Source of the DNA: Phoenix dactylifera
Lineage: Eukaryota; Streptophyta; Magnoliopsida; Arecales; Arecaceae
Assembly (NCBI RefSeq): GCF_009389715.1
Contig: NC_052403.1
Location: forward strand, 13,410,797 to 13,474,796
DNA length: 64,000 nucleotides
Reading direction: 5' to 3'
The notes below the pieces were generated by a model. It did no database searches, was not told the origin of the DNA, and saw nothing but the letters and a program-made list of their open reading frames with translations. The first letter of the stretch is position 1. Each line of letters opens with the position of its first letter. The position numbers were made by a program, and so were the translations under genes. Below, piece by piece: positions 10,194 through 40,569 of the stretch.

Positions 10194-10690
10194 GTTAACA
10201 ATTACGAAAGCCATATATACTTTGTATTACATAATAAATGATAGCTCTCTATTGCTTTGGAGCCAAGTTGTTTATTTCTATCATGTACAAGCATAAACTA
10301 GACATCCGAGCCTAATGTTATGGTTTTAAAAGGTTGGAACACAACACATACTATTTATATAAATAATTTGAGGAGAGATGTTTAATTGAATAGTTGTGAT
10401 TCCACAAAACAATGACACATATAGGTATAGATTGTTCTTCATTATAGTTTATTTTCTATATTAATTAATTATGATGCAATGAATGACCTACAATCCTATG
10501 CATTCAATGCATGGAATTAATTTAATGTGGAATGATTATTTGATGACACCGGTCCCACAGGCAACTAATGGCTCACAAAATTTTTGGGATAGAGGGTTTT
10601 TTTGCTCTCCAAGACCTGTTTATTATTACACATACCAAAAGAATGGAGTACCATTGCTATCCTATTATATGCAAAATAAATAACTGATTA

Positions 10691-27636
<16,946 letters not shown>

Positions 27637-28805
27637 CAAGGTAAGAAGTCAGAGTGTATTGTTACAGTTGGAGCTGACCGCTTCCTGTTTTGTAGTTAGG
27701 AAGTTGTCCATCAAGATTTCTTGTATGTAATAAGAAATAAGAAAAGTTACTGCAAGTTCTTTGCTGAAAATGCAGTAAACATCACAATTTATCTGAGTTT
27801 GATTCAATCATTTAATAAATTCGATCGGTCATTTGGTGCGCTGTCATCTTGGAGATGAGATCATGGGATTCTCTTCGGGGCAACTGCTTATGAATAGTGG
27901 TAACCCTTTTAGTAATCTGTCTTCTTCTTCTTCTTCTTCTTTTTCCCGGAGAGATTTAAGACCACCCATAGTACAAAGGAGATTTCAACCGGTGCCCGAC
28001 CTGCCCGATCTAGATCGAGTCAAGCTTGCAAAATGGGGTGTCTGACCTAGATCAAGTCAAGCTTGCAAAATTGGGGCTGTTTTTGATCAATAGTCGAAAC
28101 CAGGGTCGATACCTTGCAAAATTGAACTCTCATCTCTTGCTTAGATTAGCAAAAGGAGTTATCATTGGAACCAATACTCAAGTGTTGAAATATCTATTTG
28201 ATATTGATGATTATGAGATTAATATGTGGTTGGGCATGAGTTGGTATGGATTATAAAGGATTATCCTTGATCCGAAAGAAAGACTAGTCATCCTTGAAAA
28301 AGATACTTGACTAGTGCCTTCGAAGTTGACTGGTTGACTCATTTGTTTAACTTAAATTACTTTGACATTAATATATTAAATATCACTCTATCATTATCAT
28401 AATACATATAGATAATAATATATATTTATTTCAAATAGTTTTCATAAGAATATATTATATAATAATTATAATAATATTATTATAATACTTTAACCACTAT
28501 TGTTATGATCATGTATGCTAATACCGAAATTATTGTCATCATGATTCTCAGTATACTTTATACAAACATTTCAATATTTATATTATAATATTTTTTATAA
28601 TTATTTTAATTATAATAACCTACTTAGATCAAAAGCTATTTAGTGTCGGAATTAGGTCGCAATGCACGCGGACCCGGACCCTGTCGAACAGAGTCAATCC
28701 TCTCCGTTATAATTTTTCGGTAGGCAGGATCTAACTCCGGCTTCGCTTTGCGACTCGAGACTCGAGAGGAGGGAGGGAAGGGGGGACAGAGAGCGAGAGA
28801 GAGAG
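27637..28805. other. CPOX 3' flank and intergenic spacer
   Basis: Holds the CPOX 3' UTR (polyadenylation site unknown) and then repeat-like sequence. 27833-28256 has an open, GC-richer stretch starting tttggtgcgctgtcatcttgg, which loosely resembles the leader of Tat-type gypsy elements, and a near-direct repeat tagatc(g/a)agtcaagcttgc at 28011 and 28048. 28300-28640 is extremely AT-rich. 28650-28805 is GC-rich and purine-rich, the likely promoter and leader of the next gene. Confidence 0.4.
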
Positions 28806-31800
28806 ATGGGATCTCATCGAACGGCGGTAGGCGTGGGGGGGTGGGTGTTAGGGCTGGCGCTGGCGTCGGCGTCGTGGTGTCTTGCCGTGGAAGCGGATGG
28901 AGGAGGAGGAGGAGGAGGAGGAGGAGGGGCGAAAGGGCGGTTGCTGCTGGGCTTCAGGGAGACGCAGGGGAACGCTTCCTTTCAGTGCTCTCCCTCCGGC
29001 CCCTGCCTCCCCTGCCAGTACTCCGAAAAGGTAAACACAAACCTTTCTCATTAGATTAATTCCATGCGTGTATGCATGTACGTATACTATAAGCATTTCT
29101 TTCCTTCTTTCTTTTCAGGTTTTCGATGTTACAAATCAAAATTTGGGACAAAAAGAACAAGAAATTTTACAATTTGTCTTGAAAGTTGGGGGTTAGTCAC
29201 CAGAGTTGTAAGGAAATAATAATCAACTGCTTCGAGTTGCTTGCACATCTACAATAGGTAAAAGGCTCGAGCAGTTCTAATTGATGACTTAGCCGTACAT
29301 GACCTAGGACAAGTAACGAAGGTATCTGATCATAGATAGAATCCTGGAAAGTCAAGTTTCTACTGCAATTATTGTATATGGCCATGTCCCACAATGGCAA
29401 GAAATAGTGTCAAGTTTGTCAAGTTCTCTGGTTTGAATTGCAGTGTTCTTCCGAATTTTTATGGGGTGGCCTCAAGCTTGGAATTCTGGAAAATGTTCTT
29501 CAAGTTTGTGCTCAATTTCCCTGTGGCATCTTCTGGAGGAAAATGGACCCATCGGTTTGGCAGTGTAGTGACAGCTGCATGGTTCTGATTAGTATTCGGT
29601 GATCTAGATTGGCAACTAGCTGAAACTGAAGCACTCCTTTTTAAACATGGGAAAGAGTGGATGACTTTTTGATCAAACTAGCAAGTTGAACTTCTAGGCA
29701 ACAAATGTAGTTTTTGCCAAAGCGTTGTTGTGAACACTGATGAGAATTGAGGCTTTGTGAATTGAATCTTAAAGATGCTTGGATTTTATTTTAGGATCAA
29801 ATTTTAGAATATAGGCAAATATGTGTTTCTGATAGATTCTAAGATTGAAATTGGGGGTGGCTGCTCAAGCCCAAGGACCTAATGTAGTAGAAAACATGTC
29901 GATTGAGCATGTTCTTAGAGGAAAAGAAGAGAAAAGGTAACATATAACCATCATGACTCCTTATAGGATTTGACTTTAGATATTGTAGTACTTCTTTTAA
30001 TTGCTTGACAATGGTATGGCAGATGTTGGGGCATGCGGCAGAAGCATTTGGTTTTCACAGAAAGGAATCAGTTTGGATGCAAAATTTAATTCTACGAATC
30101 ATCAAAAATATGCAAGTGTGTGGGTGGAAATGATTAAGTAAAAGAAAGGGTAAAGTATAAAATAAAGAGATGTATGGCTAAAGAGGCCATATATAGTTCT
30201 ATTTGAAATAATAAGCTTACAGATTTATGATTTTTGAACTTATAGTTCCTTGGATTGAGTTGAGTTGAGTTGAAGAAATTGACACCATGAGCCTCCATAT
30301 ATAAATCCTTGGAAGATTCTTGAAGACTGACCATCCATAATAAATAAACAATATCCAGATATCATCATGAAGCATCCATAATAGAAAAGTTCGACATTTC
30401 AGACAACTTATGGAATTAGAAAATTAAGGTTAATTTATAATTCAAAAAAGAAAAAGGAAGTTTTTACCAGTAGAGTAGGTGGATGCCCAATGATCCTTTC
30501 ATTTGCTGGTTTTATATTGTAACTTTTTTGAAAAAGTGGTGCACCAGTATATTTGGAAGGGACTTTAAAGTCCACCTCTTATATTTAAAGGTGGGAAAGA
30601 TTGCCATGGTAATGCAAGACATGAAAATGCCTTCTAAAAAGCTAATGTTTATCTCCTGTATCAGCTTCCTTATGTCCTTTACAAAGCCCGTTCTTGTACA
30701 GCTATCTTTTTTGTTAAATTAAAAAAAGTCCCTTTCTTCTTTAATGAAGTTTTCATTTTTTGGCACTTTAATTCTTTATTTCCGATGCACTGTTGATTAT
30801 GTTTTTAAGATATGGCATGTGCTTGAATTTTTAGGATCTATGATTTCATTCTTTAGTGCTTAATCTTTGTGCCTTTTTCTCTTGAAGGACATCATTTTTA
30901 TCGACTGTTGCCTAACATACAGCATTCTGATGATGGTTATGCACTGATTTCTGTTGGGGAACAGATCTCAGATTCCAAAAGAATGATGTATTGTTCTAGA
31001 AAAACTGGCAGAGGATACTTTGAAAGCTTGATCTTTGGTTAAACATGGATGAAATGGGAAGAGCTGATTGGACCCAAAAACATAGAATGCTACTCTTTTT
31101 GTGTTCGTTGGGTGGGGAGGGGGGAGCAGGGGAGGTTGTTCAGTCTAAAGCATAATTTAAATGTAGATTGTGGGGGATTTCTTGGACTGCTTGAGTTTTC
31201 CTTGGATGTTTACTCATTATAGATGAAGCATGATTTATGGCTTACTATCAGCTATGGTGGTCGCTTTTGTCATCTCGGTGCTCCTGATCTAAATTTAACA
31301 AATATAAGGCTCTCTTATGAAGACCACACCTCTGTCTAATTAGGATTGAGGTTGAAGGGAAACTTAAACAATCTGATTGGTTGGATGGACTTCCCATGGC
31401 CTGCAATGTTACGGAGTTTTATAGGGCATGCTAGGAGGGATGTCAATGCCATGCTAGATAGGATTGTTAGGGAAGATGTACAGAGGAAGAGCTTTCTCAT
31501 TAGTAGATGTATCAATGCACGGGTGGATGCTGAGGCTTTCAGTTTCAATTTGGTTTTTTATTTTGCTTTTGGGATGTTAATTGATTATTTCTAGCTGTGC
31601 TGGTTTTTGAACTTTTTTTCTATCTATATTGGTTTCTGTCAATGAACCTTGACATAAACCTTGATTTGTTTTTGGATTCTTAGTTTCTGTCAATGAAGTT
31701 TCCTTTTGTTTTGTTTTTGATTTATAACACTATACCAAATAGGCAATCTGATAAGCATTCATACATTATAAACCAATATTGAATATCTAGAAATGTTTGA

Positions 31801-34800
31801 GTAACCAATTTTTTTCTTGTTTGATGGCTAATATAATCTCTTCAACCTATTATCTATTAATTTTTTGGTTATTTTTTAGTGTTAGATATCTTCATTCATC
31901 TATAATCCATATGCTACTTATCTATATGGCAATCCTCTCCATATGTTACAACAATTTCCTTCCATTTATCTCTTTGGTTGTGTATCCCTGGAACATGGCT
32001 ATGGGCCACAGTTTTGTACACAATAGGGACTTGTGGATGGCTAGACCTATCAACCATTTAATTAGACTAAATAATGAAACACTAAACAGACAGGGAAAAC
32101 TGAATCCGATATATGATCACTCAACATCAATCTTAGTCTCCTTTACCTAGTGGCAGCAAAAGGAAGGGGTATCACTTCAATTCATTTTTTAGCCACCTTC
32201 CTCTCTTGGTCATGTCTAGTCAGGGTTAATGTGGAATAAACCCTATTTAACTCAGTTTATTCAGCTGGATCATTTATCATCTGGGATAAGGGAGGGGAAA
32301 GCGGCTCCAAAAGAGTTGTCAGATCGCCTTACTTTGTACCCGCTTAATCTAGTTAACCGGATAAAGCTGGGTAAAACTACTTCATCAAAAAGGTAGAATA
32401 ATTTTGTTTTGGTTTACCCCTTACTATTTGCCTGAAACTTTTACCATTCAACCCAATTAACCCAGTTTTACTATTCCTGGATCATATATGGTTTCAACAG
32501 CTAAATACTAGTAACTAGTCTTTTGACATGACATGCTACAGAAATTGCTAAGTATAAGGTTATTCGAAGTAAATTACGAATTTTTACCATGACTTATGAC
32601 ATGGTGTGAAAACTCAAACTTTCTGCGAAGGTTGGGAATGTCTAACAAATAGAGCAGACAGAAGTCACAGAACCAAAAGGGATTATAAAAAATGAACTTT
32701 TTTGCATAGGGATAGGAAAAGTAAACATTCTTGATAGATTGATAAAAGTAAGAAATATAAACATTTAAATAGATTTATAAAGGTTGTAGGTAGCTCATAT
32801 GTATACTGTGATGTTGAAAGTTCTACATAGCTTGCACAAGCATATCTGCATTATGCAGAACATGTTAGTGGGGAAGTTTTTCTTTTGCGCACCCCCCCCC
32901 CCCCCAAAAAAAAAAAAAAAATTTCTTTGTGCCAAATTATTGTAATTATCATACTAGAATATTAAAATGTTCTGTAGACTGTTTTTTATCCCCAAGAAAT
33001 CCAAAATCTGCACAGTTTTTTCTTAGCCAATGCGCTCATATCCTCAAATCACACGGAACCACTACCACTACCTTTTTGATTACAAAGCCCTCGACCAAGG
33101 GATTAACCCGAAATGAGTGATTCTTGCCACTGGCTGCCCACCTCTTTTGGTAAGGGATTTTCCAAAATAAAGAAGGGTCCGTGGGGCGCCTAATCGTTAT
33201 GTCATAATAGATCCAAATAGTCAATGTCATAATAAACTTTAAGTATTGATTTCAAGATGCACTTTCTATTTCCACCATGACCATTTGTTTTTAGTGTATG
33301 ATAGATTGTTATTGTAATCCAGAATAGTCAATGTAATTCTAGATTGGACTTTGCTACTGATGCATGGGAGTGCTAAACTTATTAAATATCAATTCTACTG
33401 ATGAAGGTTGCAGAAATTTCAGTTCTCACTTATTTTCTCTATTTCCGGCAGACAACACTTTTCATTTCATTACGAAGCATTAAACTGCCTATTCACATTA
33501 TTTTTATGATGACTAGCAATCATGCCTATTCACAAATTCATGACATCCTGCTTCATGTCGATATATATGGCATCTTTCTTGTAAGCTTCAGGCTGATTTG
33601 ACAAGTGTTAAGATGGAGACGGATCGAGTTGAGCTGATCAATTACAGACGAAAGCCATTCAAATTGCCCATAATTTATATATTCTCATTATTGTGTGATA
33701 GGACATCTGATTATTTTCTCACATTTGGAACCCTAGAAAGGAAAAAAAAAATTTCCTGATAATTGAAATTTCTAACTACTTTAGGATTGAAACTAGAAAT
33801 ATCTTTGCTTCCAGTGAAGAATTATGAATGTTATTTAACTTCTATTAACATTAAAGAACGTTTTGACTGATATGTTCTTTAATTGCTTTGTGACATGTAG
33901 TTCCTTAGGATTTCTTAATTCATTTTGCTTACATGAATTTTACATCGTTCCAATGTAGAATGATGAGAAGTATCGTTGCAGTGAAACTGGCTATCGTGTG
34001 CCATTAAAATGTGTAGAAATACAAGATGGTGTGAATGATGAAATTAATAAAATCCACAGAAGGCTCTCCTCTCTTCAAGAGCATAGCAAAGCAGTGCAGA
34101 AAAATTTGCTTACTGCAATAACTAATTACAAATGGAGAAAGTTGTTGGACGATTCATTCACCTCCGAAGGTGGGAAACGGGGTTACATCACCTATAGGAG
34201 CTGTGTTCCAGTTGACGATGAAGAAAAGTTGTCAGTCCTTGGTTTTGAGGTATGCGAACTACACTGTGCACTCAAAACTTCATGATTATTATGCATCTAT
34301 GCCTACATGATCTTTCTTGCCTGTGTTTAGGTTCAGCGAATTGCTCATTTGTGCGCCTTGTTCCTATTGTGCTTTCTTGTTAATCATATCCAAGTTTTCT
34401 TGTAATGTTGTGCATTTATACTCTGTGATTGGTATATTTATGATTTCTAGTTCAATTGCATACCATGTCTCTCATTCTCTATTATAATTGTCCCGAACAG
34501 GAGACAGAAAAGGAGACAGAATATAATACCAATGAACATTGTTTTGCTATACTATCATATAAAAATAAGCATGATAATTCTCAAACGTAAAAGGAGACAG
34601 AATATAATACCAATGAACATTGTTTTGCTATACCATCATATAAAAATAAGCACGATATAAGCATTCTTGATTGTGATTGTACTAAGGATCGCCGAATCCG
34701 TACCGGTAGGCATACTGGTCGGCCACCAGACTGGTTCGGTACCGGTTCGGACCGAACCAAATCAGTATCAAACTGGTACCACTGGTTTGGCCTGGTTCAC

Positions 34801-35700
34801 ACATCCTAAAGCCCCAAAAAAAATTTAAAATCAGTGGGAGCCAATCGGTTCGCACTGGTTGATTGGTTCACACTGGTTCCTAGCCGATATCGAATGGTAC
34901 CACTTTTTAACGCCAAACTGAACCGGTCAAAGATCAGACCGGTTTGGTACGTGCTGAACCAGCCGGTATGGCATTCCTTGGATTGTACCATGGTTTCAAT
35001 AACCACTGGTATAGCAGTCTGATGGTTATGGCTTTGACCACAATAGCGTCTCTGAAACCATGGTGTATGTCAGTTGATGTGAACACAACAAATTGATGTC
35101 GCTTTGAATTGCAATTTGTTGACTGTTGATTTGCGTCTTTTTTCTAGTCTGCCATTAGACTTATTTATGAAAATAGTGAAGATTATTATCTTGCTAAGAG
35201 CTCTTGAGCTTTCATCAAATATTCAAGATTGAACAAGGAAATATATCGTCCTGTTTCTTGGTTCTTCCATAAGTAATCCTGCAGCGTAAACTTTGGAACC
35301 CAGTTCTTTTTTTAAAATTTATTTATTCTAACAATTCATGAGAAGCATCCAAATCCAACCTAAATAATTTATTTCTGGAACCCTTCCATTCTCCAACATA
35401 ATGTTCCTCCTGTTTCTTCTCAGTTCGAATTTTTTCCACGTCCTCAGCTTGGCGTGATTACACTCCCTTAAAATCTAGTACTTAAAAAGTTTGTTTGCAT
35501 TGGATCATGCTATAAAGTTTAATGCTACTGTTGCTTGGAAACACTCTTGCAGACCTAATCATCCTCTTCTATTGTAACAGGTGATTATGGTGGGGCTGTT
35601 ACTTATCAGCGGGCCGGTTGTATATTTAAGGCAAAAACGTACTATAATCATGCCAGGAGCTGGAGCTATGAGAATCCCAACCAACTCTCCTAGGTTCTAG
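28806..35700 (+). CDS. Small type I single-pass membrane protein, function unknown
   Basis: Three exons with GT-AG borders in phase 0: 28806-29030, 33959-34249, 35581-35700; 211 residues. Residues about 1-29 form a signal peptide (VGGWVLGLALASASWCLAV), followed by a poly-Gly tract. The lumenal/extracellular part is Cys-rich near its start (FQCSPSGPCLPCQYSEK, then YRCSETGYRVPLKC), then a mostly helical, charged middle (about 98-140), then YRSCVP. A membrane segment VIMVGLLLISGPVVYL (about 173-188) is followed by a basic stop-transfer RQKR and a short cytosolic tail ending NSPRF. The layout and clean splicing mark a real gene; I recall this as a plant-conserved unannotated family but cannot name it. 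The ATG is preceded by a purine-rich gagagaga leader. Intron 1 is 4.9 kb. Confidence 0.82.
29031..33958 (+). other. Intron 1 of the membrane protein gene
   Basis: AT-rich 4.9-kb intron. It contains a C14-A18 homopolymer pair at 32890-32921. An open stretch at 31346-31594 (WMDFPWPAMLRSF, VNAMLDRIVREDVQ) looks weakly protein-like and might be a retroelement scrap, but I cannot assign it. No exon of another gene is supported. Confidence 0.5.
34508..34655. repeat. Two-copy tandem repeat, period 81
   Basis: About 67 bases beginning aaaaggagacagaatataat at 34508 recur at 34589 with two or so mismatches (actatc/accatc, catgat/cacgat). It lies in intron 2 of the membrane protein gene and looks like a recent local duplication. 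Confidence 0.85.
34690..34985. mobile_element. GGTACCGGTT-rich MITE-like repeat, copy A
   Basis: About 300 bp dense in accggttcgg/ggtaccgg words, in intron 2 of the membrane protein gene. It shares ordered blocks with 52522-52872: gtaccggtaggc(a/g)tactggtcg, ggttc(a/g)ca...ttcctagc, ttttttaa(t/c)gccaaac, ggtacg(t/g)gctgaacc. Same family, probably a non-autonomous DNA transposon; ends and target duplication unclear. Confidence 0.65.
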
Positions 35701-37618
35701 TGGAGCAGACCAAGGATGGGCCGATCCACTACACGAATATCATCCTGTGTAACCTGTTTGTTGTGATTTTCCTTTTCATCTCCTTTTAATTTGCTCTTTT
35801 ACTTAGATCTGGCATGGCCAAGGTAACATTATATTTTATTGTCTGTAAAGAGAAGAAATGAAGCTTCATGATCAATTCCTTGTAGCATGATTTAATTCTT
35901 ATAAAAGTTTATTTACTATTTCCCGGGTCTGCTTTCCATTATCTGTGATTATGTTCTTCATCTTGTATCGGAACAAAAGAACTTTACCCACTCAATACTC
36001 AAGAATGTATGCATTCTTGGATGAGCACTTCTGTACAGTATTGATGGACGATTCTTTGAGAATTAGAAGTCATGGTATTGTTAAAATGCTTTGACATTTG
36101 AATTACTACATAGGTGCAGGATGTTTTAAGAGGTACATGTGATGGGGCGATGGTGGCAGGGATGCTCAAGGAGCTATTATAGATGGCCCAAGGCTTTCTG
36201 TACTGGTCACTACCATATCATATCGGGCATATCATACCATATCAATACTGAATCGATATGTAGTTTTATACCATACCAATATTTAGTAGTTTTATACCAT
36301 ACCAATATTTAGTATATACATCACTATCTTATATATACTGACACTATAATAAAATGATATTTATACGGGGTTTGGAATGGCGTCGTATGCTGACACTATA
36401 ATAGAATGATATCTGTACAGGGTCTAGAACGGCGAACTTTAGATGGGTCTACTCTTTGGAAATATGTTAGCCCCATGTTTAATTCCTTTGCCCCTTAGAA
36501 CTAAATGTGAGGGGATAAGAAAGGGCTCTTGGAATTCCTTCAAGGAGACAAATGAAAACCACATGTGAAGAGAACGGGAAAGAAAAAATAATATATACTT
36601 ATTACTTGCCTCTTGCTTCACGCACTGTAGTACCAGAAATATTAAAATCTTTTGAACATTTTAACATTTTACACTTAATCATGACCAAAAAGAGAAAAAG
36701 CTTGAGAGCACTGAAGTAGGGGAAATGATCACAAGATCTTATGATAGCTGGTATGACAGTAAAAACAGCCGTTATAGTGCTCCCATGACATCTCGACTGC
36801 ATCATGATATAGTCTTCGTATCAATTTTCGATTCACACTGTTTCTATTCGCAAAATATAATATTAGTTTTGATATTAACATTCCAAATACATGGTAGAAC
36901 TATTAAATGAATAATTATGATACAAACATAATGCTATTATTTCATTTCATTAATATAAGTTGCTATATGCCAGTATGACAACTAATAACGGTTATTATTA
37001 TTCAGGAATAAATATTTAAAAGCAACAATTTCGATTGTTCGTTTGCCCAAAGAAAAGCCACTTTAATATTCTATAATTATCTTAACCTATGACCGCTATA
37101 GAGGCATAATGACATTATGAGAACCACCAAATGCGATGCAGCAACTTGTACAACATTGAAAAGAATTTTGAGTGCTCGGACAGAACATAATATTAGTGAT
37201 TATTGTTATTAATAAAATTGAAAATTTATTAACAAGTTCTCATGGTACATTTGATGCTTTCAACAAATCTATGTGTTGGTTAGGTGGACTGCTACACATT
37301 CCATGTAATAATCATGCAAAGAGGATTTCCATAGTGAGGAAACATTCACTAAAGAAAAATAATTATGAGTTCACTGACAAAGAAGAATGTGACTCTATTG
37401 GTGGCCTGACAAGCTTCACAGCTTGCCTTTTTAAAACCATCTCTTTACAAAGTAGTAATAAATGTTTTGCTGATGGCAACATCAGTTGTGATAATATCTG
37501 GTATAAAAAGGAGTAGATGCTGAAAGTAAGGTAATTTTCCAGACAAACTCTCTTCCAGTATGGATGTCAGCCTACGCAGGAGTTCCTTTCCACTTAAAGG
37601 ATGCCAGGATGCAGCAGC
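35701..37618. other. Intergenic between two convergent genes
   Basis: 3' UTRs of the membrane protein gene (plus) and FKBP13 gene (minus) must lie here. A degenerate GGTACC-family repeat sits at 36190-36435, with internal duplications (ttttataccataccaat at 36264 and 36291; ctgacactataata at 36339 and 36390). An open frame at 37172-37516 has no recognisable similarity and is not called a gene. Confidence 0.45.
36190..36435. repeat. GGTACC-family related repeat, AT-shifted copy
   Basis: Repeated catatcataccatatc words and an ending cggcgaacttt resemble the accgagacagcgaacctt end of the copy at 50395-50597. The many CG-to-TA changes suggest an old, methylation-decayed copy. Confidence 0.4.
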
Positions 37619-38591
37619 TTATGCCTTGCCAATGAATTCGACATCAAAAAGAAGAGTTGAATCCGGTGGAATAATGCAAGAACCTGAGGCACACAAATAT
37701 AGCCTGTGAGCACAGATGATCTCAACAGTGGGTCCTGATGACTTCCTGAGCTTCTAGAGACAAAGTTGCGCATAAAGCCATGATTAGTCAAGACAAATGT
37801 CATGATGAGAGTCGAAAAATACAGAATGCAAAGCTCTGCATGTTACTACCTGCAAATCCAAAATCAATTGTTTTGCAAACTCCTTGCTTGCGCATCAAGT
37901 TGTTGCAAGACAGATAGTTTAGACAGCATAATACGACGGTTTATTTATTTTATAGGTTAGAAACATCCAATATACTTGAAATATGGTTTATATGTGTTTT
38001 AGTATGTCTAGATCAGAACTTATAGTTTGGACTCTCAATTCATGTGGCTCATGATGCAGTTGGGGAAGCTAACTCTATTTGTGCCATCTTTTTTGAGACT
38101 ACTTGATACGAGTGTTACCCAAACAAGGTTAAATTTGGTTTCTTGTTGTGTCCGCACTGGGAAATAATGACACAGTAGACAGTTGTGTCCCACAATGGAC
38201 ACCGTGTGGAGCAATGTTTTGCACATTTTGATTGCATGAATCCAGGATAAATGGTCCACTGTCTTGGTCCAGCTCAAAAAAATTTGGACAAAAGGCCTAA
38301 ACTACATACCTTCTTTCTCACTTTCTTATTAGCATAACAAAGTTACAGAGACTAAAAGGGGAGGGAAAGAACTAAAGAAGGAGAGAGGGTTCTAGTCAGC
38401 AAAGAACTTATTTATCCTGCCTCCTATGTTTTGTTTGATCAAGATTTAGCCAACAAATAAAAAAAAGGGAAAATAAAGGAAGGGACGAGATAAAGGAGAG
38501 AGAAAAGAGACGAGCTAGGATCAGAGAATGTACCTTTCTCTAAGCCCTCGTCACAATCCTCACCTCCATGCCCTCTCCTCCTCTCCACGTC

Positions 38592-38648
<57 letters not shown>

Positions 38649-40524
38649 CACTTGAAACAAAATAGCGGTAACTCTATTTTATAATTAGATTACTCCTCTC
38701 CCATCATATCTCTCCTTCTTTTCAGTATCCTTTGAAACAAAAGGTTTGGGGTATTCACATAAGTCGAGCTATTCATCGGGTGCCACTTTAGCACCATATA
38801 CCAGATAGATAATTAAGTGGCTAGGTGGTTAATACAATGCTTCTTCATAGTAGTTTCTTTCAAGACAGATGACACTTCCTAGTATTTATAAAATATTTTT
38901 TATTATTTTCAAAATCAAAAAATCAATTTGTCCTCAAATTTCATTATAAAAAATATTATTTATACTTTTTTTGCAGGAGAAGTTCAAATGCCTTTGAAAG
39001 CATTTGACTCCAATTATTTTTAATCAAAAAAATGAAAGACCTCTCCGAAATTGAAAATCACCAACGTAGATCACTTACTTATTTACAAATTCATGATTAC
39101 ACAATTAGTGGATGAATTCAATTGCATATACAATGTCACATTGGATGCACATGTCAAACATGCACTAAACCTTGACGATGATGAATCCATGATGTATCAT
39201 TGTGCTTATTAATCTAGCTCATGTCAAATGAGCAGGAATAATTCCAACTTTAATGCATCTTGATATTCACTAGTTTACAACTCCAGAGTGCTCACCGATA
39301 GATTCCAATGTCAATCTCTAGCATAGATAAAAAGGTGGAGGTTGATTCAGGTTAAATTTAATATGGTTTCAATATTTTGTAACGAGTTTTGCTTTGGCAA
39401 TACTTCAAGTAACATGACACATCTTCATAGTAGCAATCTATCCTCAGCTTACATGGAAGAGTTCTGAAAGATTCTGATATACCAATTCTAAAATTACTAT
39501 TGCTTGAGATAACTTTTTTTTAAAAAAAACATAAACTTGCAACTGAATGGAACAATAGCATTAGAGAAGAATCATGGCAAAGGTTACTTTAAAGGTGAAA
39601 ACATATGAAACATTACCTCCTTTACAACCTGCACCTCTCATACCATAAGCAAACTCTGGAGGAAGCTTTAATGTGCGCTTACCACCTAGAGTCAGGAGCC
39701 AAAGACTCTAGTATCACATCTTATAACATGAATGCCAAAGAAAGAATAAAGAAAGTTCACTTTCGGCATACCAGCAAGCATAGGTGGAATCCCGTCACCA
39801 CCTAAAATACCCTGATCCCAGCCTTTGATGACCTACATATGTTGTTACCAACAGTAACATACATCTATCATGGGAAAGAGTGCAACGAGGCCAAAAAAGA
39901 AAAACCTGAACTTGACAACACTTGCATTACATTTACATGGACCATTTAAACAAAATATATTTTATTTTCCAATCATTTTGTCACAAGGCATGCTGCTTTT
40001 TTAATTACAAAATCAGGCTAGCTAAAGCTTACATTACGCAGACATCTGATAAAACTTGGACAAGTTTGGTGCTCATAAATTTATCACATAAAGAATTAAT
40101 ATGGTAGTACAATCAAATAATATCTATTAACAGCCTTTGTATATCTAACCCATGCAAGCCTGCATTGGCTTTCACCCAGAAATGCTTAATTCTCTGATGG
40201 CATCTATTTTATAAGTCAAAGTGTAATGCAAAAGTCAGTTATCTGCATATTTTATGTGTCCAAGGCAAACAAGGTGTAGCAATAATTTCAGAATGTAATG
40301 TTTGTCTATCCAAGGCATCAACTTGGTTTGCTGACTAGAGCAACTTATGATGTTACTCACTGTTAAAGAAGAGGAAAAACATGCATATATGTGTGTGCGT
40401 GCGTGCATGTGTGTGTGTGTATTGAGCTCATGAGTATACATTCATATAACTTACATACAAATGCATAAGTATATATTCTATACAATGTATGTTCAGATAA
40501 TTACATATGTGTTTGTATATGTAC

Positions 40525-40569
<45 letters not shown>

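Larger units (their letters stand above)
8485..10690 (+). repeat. Partial tandem duplication of the kinase 3' exon and flank
   Basis: The last kinase exon plus downstream DNA (8485 to about 9275) is repeated, strongly diverged, at 9837 to about 10690. Correspondence is seen in the exon and again in 3' flanking blocks: caatgcatg(c/g)aactaat motifs at 9138 and 10508, and gaatggagta...tgctatcctattatat against gatggagtac...tgccatcctatcatat at 9225 and 10632. The copy break lies near the intron 1 acceptor, where both copies have a T-rich tract then ag. Confidence 0.6.

Noticed and set aside
27833-28256. Tat/Athila-type gypsy leader
   Set aside because: The tttggtgcgctgtcat words are suggestive, but no primer site, LTR or gag domain can be shown.
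37172-37516. 114-codon open frame
   Set aside because: No recognisable domain, AT-driven composition, begins without promoter or splice context; could be a repeat fragment.
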